DNA of 44,943 bases from a virus, in IMG/VR virus record IMGVR_UViG_3300037485_000069, positions 1 through 44,943 of that record; one strand, given 5' to 3'. A model generated the notes under the pieces. It did not search any database, had not been told where the DNA came from, and worked only from the letters and a program-made list of their open reading frames with translations. Every line of letters starts with the position of its first letter. Within the stretch, counting starts at the first letter, position 1. Positions 15,611 to 24,047 of this stretch are shown here, piece by piece. The position numbers and the translations under genes are program-made.

Positions 15611-18600
15611 TTAACCTCTAAGAAGCCGCACAAGCTGTTCATATTCGCTGTATTGGGATGGCGCATTTTGCGCGGAAGCGACTGCACTTGGCTGCATATA
15701 AAACGAGTTTACATCAACTTGCTTGCCCGGGTCGAACAGGCGTTGGGTATATGGCTCTTCTTCATCTTGTTGCCCAAGAAGAGCCAAGAGCCACGACATA
15801 TCATCCTGTTGTGCAGGCGACGGGGCAGGCCCTGGAGCCGGGGCAGGACCGGGTGAAGGAGCAGGACCGGGAGCCGGTGAGGGGCCGGGGGCAGGGGATG
15901 GGGCCGGAGTCGGAGCAGGCGTCGGGGCTGGTGTAGGCGCAGGAGCTTGAGCGGGAGGGGGCATATAAATCTCCCTCTCTTCCGGCGTCATCTCCTCAAT
16001 AGGCTCTTCTTCCTTTTGGCCGGTAACCACTACAGGGTCAAGTGCTGGCAGCGTAGGGTCACTGTCTGAGAACTTCTCATCAATAAAGTCAGACCCTGGA
16101 TTCCAAGAGTCAACTAGCTGTTGACCCGTAACGTCCACTTTGTTAAGTTCTGTCGCTTTTTGATCGACTTGGCTGGGGCCAACTATGTCTTGAAGATCAT
16201 AGTTATCATAGTCTCCCAAATACTTCTCAACTACATCAACTTTTGGCAACTCAGCGCCTGGAGCGGGCGCAGGCGTGATAACTGGAGGAGCGGGCGGCGG
16301 GAGATATATTGCTTTCTCCTCCGGCGTCATTTCCGCAATGGGTTCTTTTTCCTTTTGCCCGGTAACCAATACTCGGTCTGATACAGGTGAAGGACCTACA
16401 ACATCCTGAAGATCATAGTTGTCGTAGTCGCCAAGATACTTCTCAGCTACATCAACCTTGGGAAGTTCTGCGGCTGGAGCGGGAGTAGGTGCAACAAGAG
16501 TAGGTGAAGGAGGAGGCCCGACGATATCCTGAAGATCGTAGCTATCAAAGTCGTTCTCATACTTGCCCGTAGTCAACACTTTCTCAAGCTCAACATCAGG
16601 GAAGGAGTTTTCTTCCAAGTCCGCAGGGCTGTACCCGCCTGTTAGAGCGGTCGTTGTGTCTGGCTTCAGTGCGTCCTTAATGCTTGCCGATGCGCCACGA
16701 AGCCCGCCACCCACCAATCCTTCCAGAATATCCCCGCCGCGTACTCCGGAAGTAACTGCCCCTCTTGTTGCGCCGGTAACTATGTCAAAGACAGTGTTAT
16801 TAACATCGTCAGGCAGCAAATTGCTCACGCCTGTAACCGCAAGCTCACCCGCAAGGGGCGCTGCTGCACTAGTAATAATTCTTTCAAGGTTAACGCCCTG
16901 ACCTGACGCCAACCCCCCAGCCACTTGACCGGCAACTCTTCCCCCCACGCCCGGGAGCATTTTGTCAATACTACGAATGCCCGTAACTTCTGTGGGCGGT
17001 GCGTTTACAAGTTTGCCGTTAGCGTCTGGAATTTGGTCTGGCGTGAGAAGGCCGGTAATACCGGATGTGGCTCCCCCGGTAACTGCGCCAGTCACCACAT
17101 CCCTCAAATTAAGATCGCCCGATGCAATGCCTTTAACGGCAGATTGAGTGGCTCCTTGAGCAGCACCACCCAATACTGTTTTCGCCCCGCCCGCAAGTTC
17201 TGCCGCGCCCGCGCCAAGTTTGCCGCCAAGATACGAAGTACCTGCAGCTTTTATCGCGTCAAGAATGTCCCCGCCTTGCACAACCGAAGAAACCCCTGCT
17301 GCTGCCGCACCAAGAGCGGGATTAACAAAACTCAAGGCAATAGGAGCGAGTTTCAGCGCCGTACCAAGTACCCCGCCCGGGGCGTTGCTTTTCCACTGGG
17401 GGATGATTACGGGATTACCGTTGACATCCTTCTCAACCATGTAGTTGACAAGACCGGGGCCTTGAGATGCCCATCCAAGCTGCTTTTGCCGATCCTTAAA
17501 CATTTCAACAGGCGCACCTGTTGCCTTATTAAACAGCTTATCTTCGCCGTTTACGGTACGCCACTCAAGATCACCAACAGATTTGACATTGCTTTTCTCA
17601 AGAATCTTTGCAATGTTATAGGTATGGTGCCCAGCGGGCACATCTGTTGTATCCCACTTAAACCCGTAAGCGCCCGCTTGATTAAGTAGTTCACCTTGCA
17701 GCCCGGCACGCTGCTTCATATTCTCAGGCAGCGCTTGGAATTTTTGGTCGTAGTTGGCAAGATACGTGTCGTAATCTTTTGCTGGGCGTTGGCTTGCCTT
17801 AAGTTTTGTAAACGCTTCAGGTGTGAGTTTGGCCTGTTCGCTGAGAAATTTGTCTTGGAGTTCTTGGACGGTGTAAGGCGTGTATGTTACGCCCTGCGAA
17901 GACATTACTGATCCAGACTCTTTCCCCGGAGTCTCTACTGCGAGAATATCCCAAGGATTAGCTTGCGCCCCGTATAACCGTTTGTACTCCGCAATATCTG
18001 CGGTGGGGTTGTAAGAACTCCATTTACCGCCACCATATTCAGGGTCTGGTGCCTCCAACTCAACGGATTGGAACCCTGCTTCCTTTTGCTTCAAGTAGTC
18101 TTGAATAGACGGCATCGCCCCAGCAGGAGGCGCAATAGCAGCTTGGATAGCTTGAGTCGTTGCCGGTGTTTGAACGGGTGTAAGCGGGTTTACAGCGGCG
18201 GCTTGCGCGGCAGCAATCCTGTCTGCTTCTGCTTTTTCAGCAGCAGCTTTTTGTTCAGCGACCCTAGCCAATCTAGCTATTTCTTGAGGAGATGAAGATG
18301 CTTTAGTAACAACATTTGCTAAATATGCATCCTTCTTTGCCTTTAACTCTTCATTAGACATATCGCGCCAATCTTTGGGCGCGGGAGTCGGAGCAGGCGG
18401 ATTGGCAGGGCCAAAACCACTTGTTCTTGCATAAACCGGGGCAGGAGTAGGAGCAGGCGTCGGGGCCGGAGTAAGGATGGCGGCAGGAGCGGGAGTGGCT
18501 TTGGTAAAGCTAAAGGACGGCTTAGGATTCGTTGCCTGCGGCTTCGTAGGAACTGGAGCCCGAGTAATGGGAAGCGCAGCAGTGCCCGTAGGCAAAGGAA

Positions 18601-18658
18601 GAGGAGCCAGCCCTGATTCCACCCTTTTTTTGTTTACCAAATCAATAAGTCCGCTCAT
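15611..18658 (-). CDS. Large Pro/Ala-repeat virion protein, candidate ejection protein (1015 aa)
   Basis: The protein has Pro/Ala-rich linkers near residues 40-80 and 900-941 (PAPTPAPT and PAPGPAPSP units). A long Gly/Ala hydrophobic stretch spans roughly 425-560 (GAAAAGVSSVV, GAVTGGATSGITG), typical of membrane-active phage ejection proteins. Between 680 and 890 are internal repeats: YDNYDLQDIVGP-like units three times, and VTGQKEKEPIAEMTPEE-like units twice. It lies between the nozzle region and the giant polyvalent gene, which fits a role in DNA entry. No enzymatic domain is recognised. Confidence 0.75.
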   Translation of the reverse strand: MSGLIDLVNKKRVESGLAPLPLPTGTAALPITRAPVPTKPQATNPKPSFSFTKATPAPAAILTPAPTPAPTPAPVYARTSGFGPANPPAPTPAPKDWRDMSNEELKAKKDAYLANVVTKASSSPQEIARLARVAEQKAAAEKAEADRIAAAQAAAVNPLTPVQTPATTQAIQAAIAPPAGAMPSIQDYLKQKEAGFQSVELEAPDPEYGGGKWSSYNPTADIAEYKRLYGAQANPWDILAVETPGKESGSVMSSQGVTYTPYTVQELQDKFLSEQAKLTPEAFTKLKASQRPAKDYDTYLANYDQKFQALPENMKQRAGLQGELLNQAGAYGFKWDTTDVPAGHHTYNIAKILEKSNVKSVGDLEWRTVNGEDKLFNKATGAPVEMFKDRQKQLGWASQGPGLVNYMVEKDVNGNPVIIPQWKSNAPGGVLGTALKLAPIALSFVNPALGAAAAGVSSVVQGGDILDAIKAAGTSYLGGKLGAGAAELAGGAKTVLGGAAQGATQSAVKGIASGDLNLRDVVTGAVTGGATSGITGLLTPDQIPDANGKLVNAPPTEVTGIRSIDKMLPGVGGRVAGQVAGGLASGQGVNLERIITSAAAPLAGELAVTGVSNLLPDDVNNTVFDIVTGATRGAVTSGVRGGDILEGLVGGGLRGASASIKDALKPDTTTALTGGYSPADLEENSFPDVELEKVLTTGKYENDFDSYDLQDIVGPPPSPTLVAPTPAPAAELPKVDVAEKYLGDYDNYDLQDVVGPSPVSDRVLVTGQKEKEPIAEMTPEEKAIYLPPPAPPVITPAPAPGAELPKVDVVEKYLGDYDNYDLQDIVGPSQVDQKATELNKVDVTGQQLVDSWNPGSDFIDEKFSDSDPTLPALDPVVVTGQKEEEPIEEMTPEEREIYMPPPAQAPAPTPAPTPAPTPAPSPAPGPSPAPGPAPSPGPAPAPGPAPSPAQQDDMSWLLALLGQQDEEEPYTQRLFDPGKQVDVNSFYMQPSAVASAQNAPSQYSEYEQLVRLLRG
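16128..16610 (-). repeat. Internal repeats in the 1015-aa virion protein
   Basis: Three copies of a unit with the core YDNYDLQDIVGP, each following KVDV-EKYLGD or a variant, are interleaved with one of two copies of VTGQKEKEPI-EMTPEE (the other lies just outside). The DNA copies differ mainly at silent positions, so the duplication is not recent. Confidence 0.7.
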
Positions 18659-18666
18659 GATGCGCC

Positions 18667-20040
18667 TTACGTCAGGTCGTAGAAGGACAGGGAGCCGATT
18701 GCGCTCTGCGTCCCGCTAAAGGTTTTAATGGCGATGGTGTAGATGTCGCTCACGCCTGCAAGACTGCTGCCAAGCTGCAAGTCAAAGTTATAAGCTACTC
18801 CGCTCTGCACAGTACTTCGGTTGTTGTTAGAAGCAGAAACAAAGATAGCCTCAACGACCAGACCACCAGTGTATCCAGTGGAGGCAATATCTGCTTGTAC
18901 ATTAGTAGAGGCGGTGGTTACCCAAGATGTAGGCCCGGTAAGCGTAGCGTTCTTTACCATCACCACTTCAAACGTAGTAGCTGTTGTAGAGATAGGCAGT
19001 ACCGAATACCCGTCTGGGATAACTACAGCGCCATCTCTGCCGGGGGCCAGCCGAATGGAAACTAGCGGAACAAAAGTTGTGCTGATGGCTGTATTGATCG
19101 CCGTCATCGTTGACGTATTGAGAATAACCTTCTTCTCGTAGCCTCCTTCGGAAATGACCGTGGAGCAAATCTGTTTCAACGTAGACGCGCTAGCTGTTGC
19201 GGCGGTATTCTCAAGCTCGTACCGGATCGGCAGAATTGCCGTGGTCATGTAAACGCTGTTGTTCTGGTTGGCGTTCTTGAATGTATGGGCAACGATGTAC
19301 TGCCCGTCAATGATGAAGCCGCACCGAACAGACCCAACGCCGAGCCACTCAAAGTCTTGCCAGAAGATTTGCGACTGAGAGATGTCTAGCGTGACACCGC
19401 TAGCTCCCGCTCCATTCATCTTGTCGCCGTTCCAGTTGGCTTGAGCAACGCGGTTGTTTACTACTGCCCCAGTGACATATGAGCGCATCACGATGTAGGT
19501 TGTCAGCCCGTCTTGCTCTAGGTAAACACCGTTTTGCGTGGAGAAGTAGCCAACCCGCTGCCGCAAGTTAGCCTTGGGAGCGTTCATGACGAGAGTGCTC
19601 ATGGTGAGCAAGCTTTTACCCGGCTGGTAAATAAAGCTACGGTAAGTCTGCCGAACAACCGCGTCACCAGAGGCAGTGCCGACATTGAAACGAACCGTGC
19701 TCTCGTTAGGCAGGTAGGTGGTCGTGCCGCCGCCAGTCAGGGCGGTGTCAAAGTAATCGTTTACTTCGTAGCGGTTCTGGCTATCAAAAATTGTTACCGG
19801 TTCACTGGAGCGAACCCGACCGAAGGCATCGACGTTAGTTCCACCAATTGAGATGGGCACAATTGAGATGGTTCCAGTTCCTGATCCGTTCACAAGCTGC
19901 CCCAAGAGTTGATCAATTTGATTGAAATAGAGCCGCAGGACACTGTTGAACTTGTCAAAGTATTTCTGATCGTAGGTTGCCGTTGCTTGCGGCAATGAAG
20001 GAGCAACAAACCGCTTGATGATTGTGGCGAGGATAGCCAT
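18667..20040 (-). CDS. Virion protein, probable tail or receptor-contact component (457 aa)
   Basis: The N-terminus is a short amphipathic helix (MAILATIIKRFVAPSL), then a helical stretch (YFDKFNSVLRLYFNQIDQL). From residue 70 the protein is beta-rich, with FGRVRSSEPVTIFDSQNRY and FIYQPGKSLLTMSTLVMN. I have seen this combination in unnamed structural proteins of tailed phages. The beta-sandwich style suggests surface exposure. It starts three bases after the end of the nozzle-like gene, so the two are coupled. The specific role is not known. Confidence 0.7.
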   Translation of the reverse strand: MAILATIIKRFVAPSLPQATATYDQKYFDKFNSVLRLYFNQIDQLLGQLVNGSGTGTISIVPISIGGTNVDAFGRVRSSEPVTIFDSQNRYEVNDYFDTALTGGGTTTYLPNESTVRFNVGTASGDAVVRQTYRSFIYQPGKSLLTMSTLVMNAPKANLRQRVGYFSTQNGVYLEQDGLTTYIVMRSYVTGAVVNNRVAQANWNGDKMNGAGASGVTLDISQSQIFWQDFEWLGVGSVRCGFIIDGQYIVAHTFKNANQNNSVYMTTAILPIRYELENTAATASASTLKQICSTVISEGGYEKKVILNTSTMTAINTAISTTFVPLVSIRLAPGRDGAVVIPDGYSVLPISTTATTFEVVMVKNATLTGPTSWVTTASTNVQADIASTGYTGGLVVEAIFVSASNNNRSTVQSGVAYNFDLQLGSSLAGVSDIYTIAIKTFSGTQSAIGSLSFYDLT

Positions 20041-20042
20041 TG

Positions 20043-22208
20043 TTAACTCTTACGCCCATCAGGCTTAATATCAATTCTTGGCGCTCCAAGCTGCCATTGA
20101 ACGCCAAGTGCAGTGGAAGAAACTTTCATAGCCATTTGCCGACCACGGACTCGGATGTTTACCTGCCCTGTGAACTGCTCTACTGGAACTGTAGCGCTGC
20201 GAGTCACCATGCCACTGCTAGACCCGGCAACAGATTCTGGATCGTTATACCCGGAACCAGAGTTTTGTAAGGGCAGCAGCGTAAATAGCGCCTGCGGAGA
20301 TGCGGCAGTAGACCCACGGAAAGTAATGTCAGGCAGAACGCGCCACACAAACCCAAAGTTGTGCCCGTCTTCGATGTCAAATTCAGACGTTGTTATGTAC
20401 GCTTCGATAGGGACATTAGTGCCGCTGGATGCATCATCCACCCCAATTTCTTGGTACAGAAGCTGGGTGTTATAGGCGCTGATTGGGAAGTCACTAACAA
20501 TACTAGCGTCAATCCACGCGGTACGAGTCATGTTGCCGTAGTACCAAATATTATCTACGTAGTTATACACAACATACTTATTGCAAGTAATGCTGCCCGC
20601 CGAAGGATAAAACCACCAGACTTCATTAAACCGCTCAACTGTACACGCAAATACCTGCTCAACTTGGTCTAAGTTAAAGTCGCTAAACACATACTGCCGC
20701 AAGCCGCTTGGTAGGGTCTGCACCCGACCATCATACATATAAAACTTATCTTCTCCCATCCAATAAGTAACTCCCGCAGCCGTAGTCATGGCGCGATCAT
20801 TCAGGATGGTTACATTGTCCGCAAGGAGTTGCGTGCTCCAAACAATAGGGGGCCCAATATATTGCAGAGAGTAAAGCGATGTATCTGTCCAAACAAGTAT
20901 TTCCTGTCTTACCTGAGCAAATGCCAGAATCTCCGAGCCGTGGGAAAGACGCACACTACCTGCTTGGTTGGTTAAGGAAGTAGTCCAGTTAATTGCACTT
21001 TCTGTGTCAGACCACCTGATAAGCATGGGGTCAAGCTCAATGCTCCCATAATCGTTGGTGCCTAACGCCAAGACAATTCTTGATGCATCAGAAACAACCA
21101 CCAAATTCTGGAACAGCGGCACATCGCCTAGCACGGATATATAGAATGTGCCAGACCCCGCTGCGGTAGGTGTAACTAAAGAAAGGCCCGAAGAATCTAA
21201 GGCCAAATTACAGGACAGGCCAGTTTCATCAAAGTTAACTAAATAGTACTGAGTGGCGCTGCTGATGCCGGTAGGCAATGTACTGCCAGCGGTTGCTTCC
21301 AACTTGACCGGGGTGCCTTCAAAAAACGTATTACTTAGCCCAACTACCACAGGGTTGCCTGCCACATAAGGCAAGGTTACCGCCCCACCTAAAGAGGATA
21401 GAGCAACTCCGCGAACGCCAAGCCCCGTTGTGGCGTCCCAGTAGTAAAGACCACCGCCCTTTGGCCCAAAGATCAAGTCTTCACCGAAGTTCTGCGCGTT
21501 CCATATGCGAATAGTCTCGGAGGTTGTGCTACCAACGCCCCAAGGGCCAAGCCCCCAAGCGCCGCCACCCCAGCCAGAAATAGGTACTTGGTATGCGTTA
21601 CCAGCATTTAGCTGGTAAGTGCCGACAACCGTTTCTGCGGTCTGCCACTGATCGTATTGGTTGCTGGTGAATGTCAGGTCAAGGTATATAAAATCAGAAG
21701 TATTGGCAACAACTGGCAGGACTACGGTATACGTATTAGCGTCAATAACAGTTACTTGATATTCTTGATCAATAACTGCAGGCGTGACGTTACCGCCAAA
21801 CCCAGTAGCCCCGCTAAAGGTTACAAAGTCCCCTGTCTCGCACCCGTGAGCAACATCCGTCACGGTCATGATGTTGGAGCCAATCGTCAGCGCTAGGCTG
21901 ATATCTCCGGGGAGCGTAGTTGCTCTAATAGGCGTAATGTCGTTGTACGCCCCGCCGTACATGATGTAGTACTTGAGGTTGGTTCCAACCCCGAGATACG
22001 GGGCATAGGCAAAGGTAGCCCATGCCCAGAGGGACCTACACGTACCCTGAAATGTATTGGAAGGAGAAAGCTGCTCCCAGCCGCCGATCTTCTCAGGACT
22101 GCCCGACCGGAACCGGATTTTGTCGCAGTCATACCAGCCGCCCTCAGACGTATAGCGGGTAGTCTCGCGGTCGAGCCCCGGCTTAAAGACGAGTTTTTTC
22201 AGCGGCAT
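20043..22208 (-). CDS. Nozzle-like tail protein (721 aa)
   Basis: The start MPLKKLVFKPGLDRETTRY followed by GWYDCDKIRFRSGSPEKIGG is a recurring signature of large beta-rich tail proteins in short-tailed phages. The rest has repeated beta hairpins with aromatic spacing, in keeping with a beta-propeller as found in the T7 gp12 and P22 gp10 nozzle proteins. Examples are LYYWDATTGLGVRG, LVVVSDASRIVLALGTNDY and YWMGEDKFYMYDGRVQTL. It would extend the neck and guide DNA out. The fold comparison is inference from pattern, not a search. Confidence 0.7.
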   Translation of the reverse strand: MPLKKLVFKPGLDRETTRYTSEGGWYDCDKIRFRSGSPEKIGGWEQLSPSNTFQGTCRSLWAWATFAYAPYLGVGTNLKYYIMYGGAYNDITPIRATTLPGDISLALTIGSNIMTVTDVAHGCETGDFVTFSGATGFGGNVTPAVIDQEYQVTVIDANTYTVVLPVVANTSDFIYLDLTFTSNQYDQWQTAETVVGTYQLNAGNAYQVPISGWGGGAWGLGPWGVGSTTSETIRIWNAQNFGEDLIFGPKGGGLYYWDATTGLGVRGVALSSLGGAVTLPYVAGNPVVVGLSNTFFEGTPVKLEATAGSTLPTGISSATQYYLVNFDETGLSCNLALDSSGLSLVTPTAAGSGTFYISVLGDVPLFQNLVVVSDASRIVLALGTNDYGSIELDPMLIRWSDTESAINWTTSLTNQAGSVRLSHGSEILAFAQVRQEILVWTDTSLYSLQYIGPPIVWSTQLLADNVTILNDRAMTTAAGVTYWMGEDKFYMYDGRVQTLPSGLRQYVFSDFNLDQVEQVFACTVERFNEVWWFYPSAGSITCNKYVVYNYVDNIWYYGNMTRTAWIDASIVSDFPISAYNTQLLYQEIGVDDASSGTNVPIEAYITTSEFDIEDGHNFGFVWRVLPDITFRGSTAASPQALFTLLPLQNSGSGYNDPESVAGSSSGMVTRSATVPVEQFTGQVNIRVRGRQMAMKVSSTALGVQWQLGAPRIDIKPDGRKS

Positions 22209-22223
22209 AACGCGCCTTCGTGA

Positions 22224-22391
22224 TTACTGCTTCTTCTTGTCGTAGACCGACCAGCCGACTCCGGCCAAAGCAGCAACGCCAGACACAATGGCATCAATAC
22301 TACCGCCGTCCACACCGTACTTAACAGCAAACCCACCAGCAGCGGCAGTCAGGATGTGGCGGACAAGAGCTTGGATAATAGTAGCGTTCAT
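22224..22391 (-). CDS. Small membrane protein, candidate holin (55 aa)
   Basis: The ATG with a GGAG ribosome site seven bases upstream was chosen. An earlier in-frame start would overlap the endolysin gene. The protein has one or two short hydrophobic segments (IIQALVRHILTAAAGGFAV and AIVSGVAALAGVGWSVY) split by a Gly/Asp turn, and it ends in DKKKQ. This is the pattern of small class II holins. Its place directly after the endolysin supports that reading. It would form membrane lesions that release the endolysin. Confidence 0.7.
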   Translation of the reverse strand: MNATIIQALVRHILTAAAGGFAVKYGVDGGSIDAIVSGVAALAGVGWSVYDKKKQ

Positions 22392-22393
22392 AG

Positions 22394-22867
22394 TTACTCC
22401 ATCAATGAGGCGATACGGTTCGCCCAACCACGGGAAAAGGCAGGCCAGTTAGTTAGGCTTGCCATGAACTTGAGCCGTTGGCCCAACATACGCATACGGA
22501 GTGCGTCAGGGTTTACCGCGTTGGCGGCAGCTATTGTCTTAGGCCCGATGATACCGTCATCCAGCACTCCAAGCGAGCGTTGCAACCACTTAATTGACTG
22601 CCCCGGGCCACTGTTTACAGCCCCATCGAATACAGCATAACGGCAGGCGGGGGGCAGTTCTTCTGCCTTTACTGAGTTCCAGTACTTATCTTTGTAGATG
22701 CGCTTGGCAAGATCAAGGGGAAGCTCACGCATATCCCCACGGTAACCAACTTCCCGGGCTACTGCTTCAGTAACACCGTAGCGTGTCTTACCACCCGGGT
22801 CAGCGGCATGGTCACTGAAGCCACCTTCGTGCTTCAGTAGGGTATCAAAGGCAGAGTCAAAGTTCAT
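22394..22867 (-). CDS. Endolysin, glycoside hydrolase family 108
   Basis: The 157-residue protein begins MNFDSAFDTLLKHEGGFSDH and continues with DPGGKTRYGVT, the GH108 muramidase signature. E14 in HEGG is the expected catalytic acid. The C-terminal third (SIKWLQRSLG, DGIIGPKT) is the peptidoglycan-binding domain that usually follows in this family. The enzyme cuts the glycan backbone of peptidoglycan at lysis. No signal peptide is visible, so export would depend on the holin. Its start overlaps the stop of the gene before (ATGA). Confidence 0.93.
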   Translation of the reverse strand: MNFDSAFDTLLKHEGGFSDHAADPGGKTRYGVTEAVAREVGYRGDMRELPLDLAKRIYKDKYWNSVKAEELPPACRYAVFDGAVNSGPGQSIKWLQRSLGVLDDGIIGPKTIAAANAVNPDALRMRMLGQRLKFMASLTNWPAFSRGWANRIASLME

Positions 22868-23154
22868 GCTGGCACCGGAGTCCAAAGACAAGTATCTTCG
22901 TTTAGCACATATTCACCATCACCGGGCTTTGGGGCGATAAAGGCATCTCGCTGGGGATCGTATGTGTACCCTATTCCAGCATAGTTTTTTCTAAGCGGAG
23001 TACCACCGAGTTTATGAGCCCCGGCGTAAGTGTTGTAGCTAGTTTGCACCCATGTTTTTGGGTCACCAACTACACCGGAATCAATAAAGTCTTGCTCTGC
23101 CACAATAACACTAACAACGATGTTATTGGGATCAATTTGCGCGAAGTGACTCAT
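22864..23154 (-). CDS. Conserved phage protein of unknown function (96 aa)
   Basis: The sequence starts MSHFAQIDPNNIVVSVIVAE and has WVQTSYNTYAGAHKLGG, LRKNYAGIGYTYDPQRDAF and the end TCLWTPVP. This protein type is widespread in aquatic phages and often lies among tail genes, where it is taken as a virion component. The fold is small and beta-rich. Its function is not known to me. It lies between the glycine-rich adhesin and the endolysin. Confidence 0.8.
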   Translation of the reverse strand: MSHFAQIDPNNIVVSVIVAEQDFIDSGVVGDPKTWVQTSYNTYAGAHKLGGTPLRKNYAGIGYTYDPQRDAFIAPKPGDGEYVLNEDTCLWTPVPA

Positions 23155-23162
23155 ATGGTTAA

Positions 23163-24047
23163 TTAAATTAGGATAATAATCCTACCGCTGCCGCCATTAC
23201 CGCCATTACCGCCGGTACCGGGGCCAGATGTATCGCACGCAGCGCCGCCGCCGCCACCCCCGCTATTTGCAACAGCAGCAATACCGGCTTCGCCAAAATT
23301 ACCGCCATCGCCTCCACCATTAACACCAAGCCCTGGAGAAGCTGTTGACGGAACCGCACCACCACCACCACCACCACCCCAAGAATATCCTACACCATTA
23401 ACTGTGGGAGCCGATCCAGCCCCTCCATCACCCCCCGCAGTTGTTGTTCCGTTAGCCCCAACGGCAGTAGCGCCACCTCCACCCCCTGATTTAGATGTTA
23501 CCCCCGATCCATTAGCTGTGCCGCCAGCAAAACTACCGCCGCTAGTCCCCCCAACGGCAGGCTGCGCCCTAGAACCAAAGTTACCGAAAATAGTACCCCC
23601 CGTTCCGCCGGTAATCTTAGAATCACTACCGTTTGTTCCGGTGAATGCGGACCCTGCACCGCCGCCGCCTACTGTTAAGGTAATGGTTTGTCCCGCTGAC
23701 ACCGCGTATGTCTGTGAAAGTAGCACCTGACCGCCGCCGCCACCCGGTCCCGATGTAATAACGATGCTGCCACTACCACCCCCAGCGCCGCCGCCACCCA
23801 CCATCCAGAATGTAAGAGATGTTTTCCCAGCGGGCACGACAAAACTTGTGCTAGCGTTGTAAACCGTATAAGTGGTATTGCTTTTGCCCCAACCGTCGCT
23901 CATTGAAATCTGTGCAGGCGAAACGCCAATACCAAACAGCGTTCGCACCGCAGCGTCATTCATACTGATCTGCGCGGTTGCAGTCAGCCCAAGCTCGGTG
24001 TTCACCTGCCCGAGCGATATCGCATTCGGTGATACTGGCAGCGTCAT
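23163..24047 (-). CDS. Glycine-rich tail adhesin (294 aa)
   Basis: The N-terminal 80 residues (LPVSPNAISLGQVNTELG, ISMNDAAVRTLFG) form an attachment region often found in phage tip proteins. The remaining two thirds are glycine-rich, with many GGGGG, GGxGG and short polar loops between them (FWMVGGGGAGG, ITLTVGGGGAGS). Gly-rich tip proteins of T-even-like phages form polyglycine-II sandwiches with receptor-binding loops, and this protein may do the same. It follows the long fibre gene with a 4-base overlap, the usual order for fibre then tip adhesin. Confidence 0.75.
   Translation of the reverse strand: MTLPVSPNAISLGQVNTELGLTATAQISMNDAAVRTLFGIGVSPAQISMSDGWGKSNTTYTVYNASTSFVVPAGKTSLTFWMVGGGGAGGGSGSIVITSGPGGGGGQVLLSQTYAVSAGQTITLTVGGGGAGSAFTGTNGSDSKITGGTGGTIFGNFGSRAQPAVGGTSGGSFAGGTANGSGVTSKSGGGGGATAVGANGTTTAGGDGGAGSAPTVNGVGYSWGGGGGGGAVPSTASPGLGVNGGGDGGNFGEAGIAAVANSGGGGGGAACDTSGPGTGGNGGNGGSGRIIILI

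Noticed and set aside
22224-22427. Longer holin reading (67 residues)
   Set aside because: The extra start lies inside the endolysin gene and lacks a ribosome site, whereas the ATG at 22391 has GGAG upstream.
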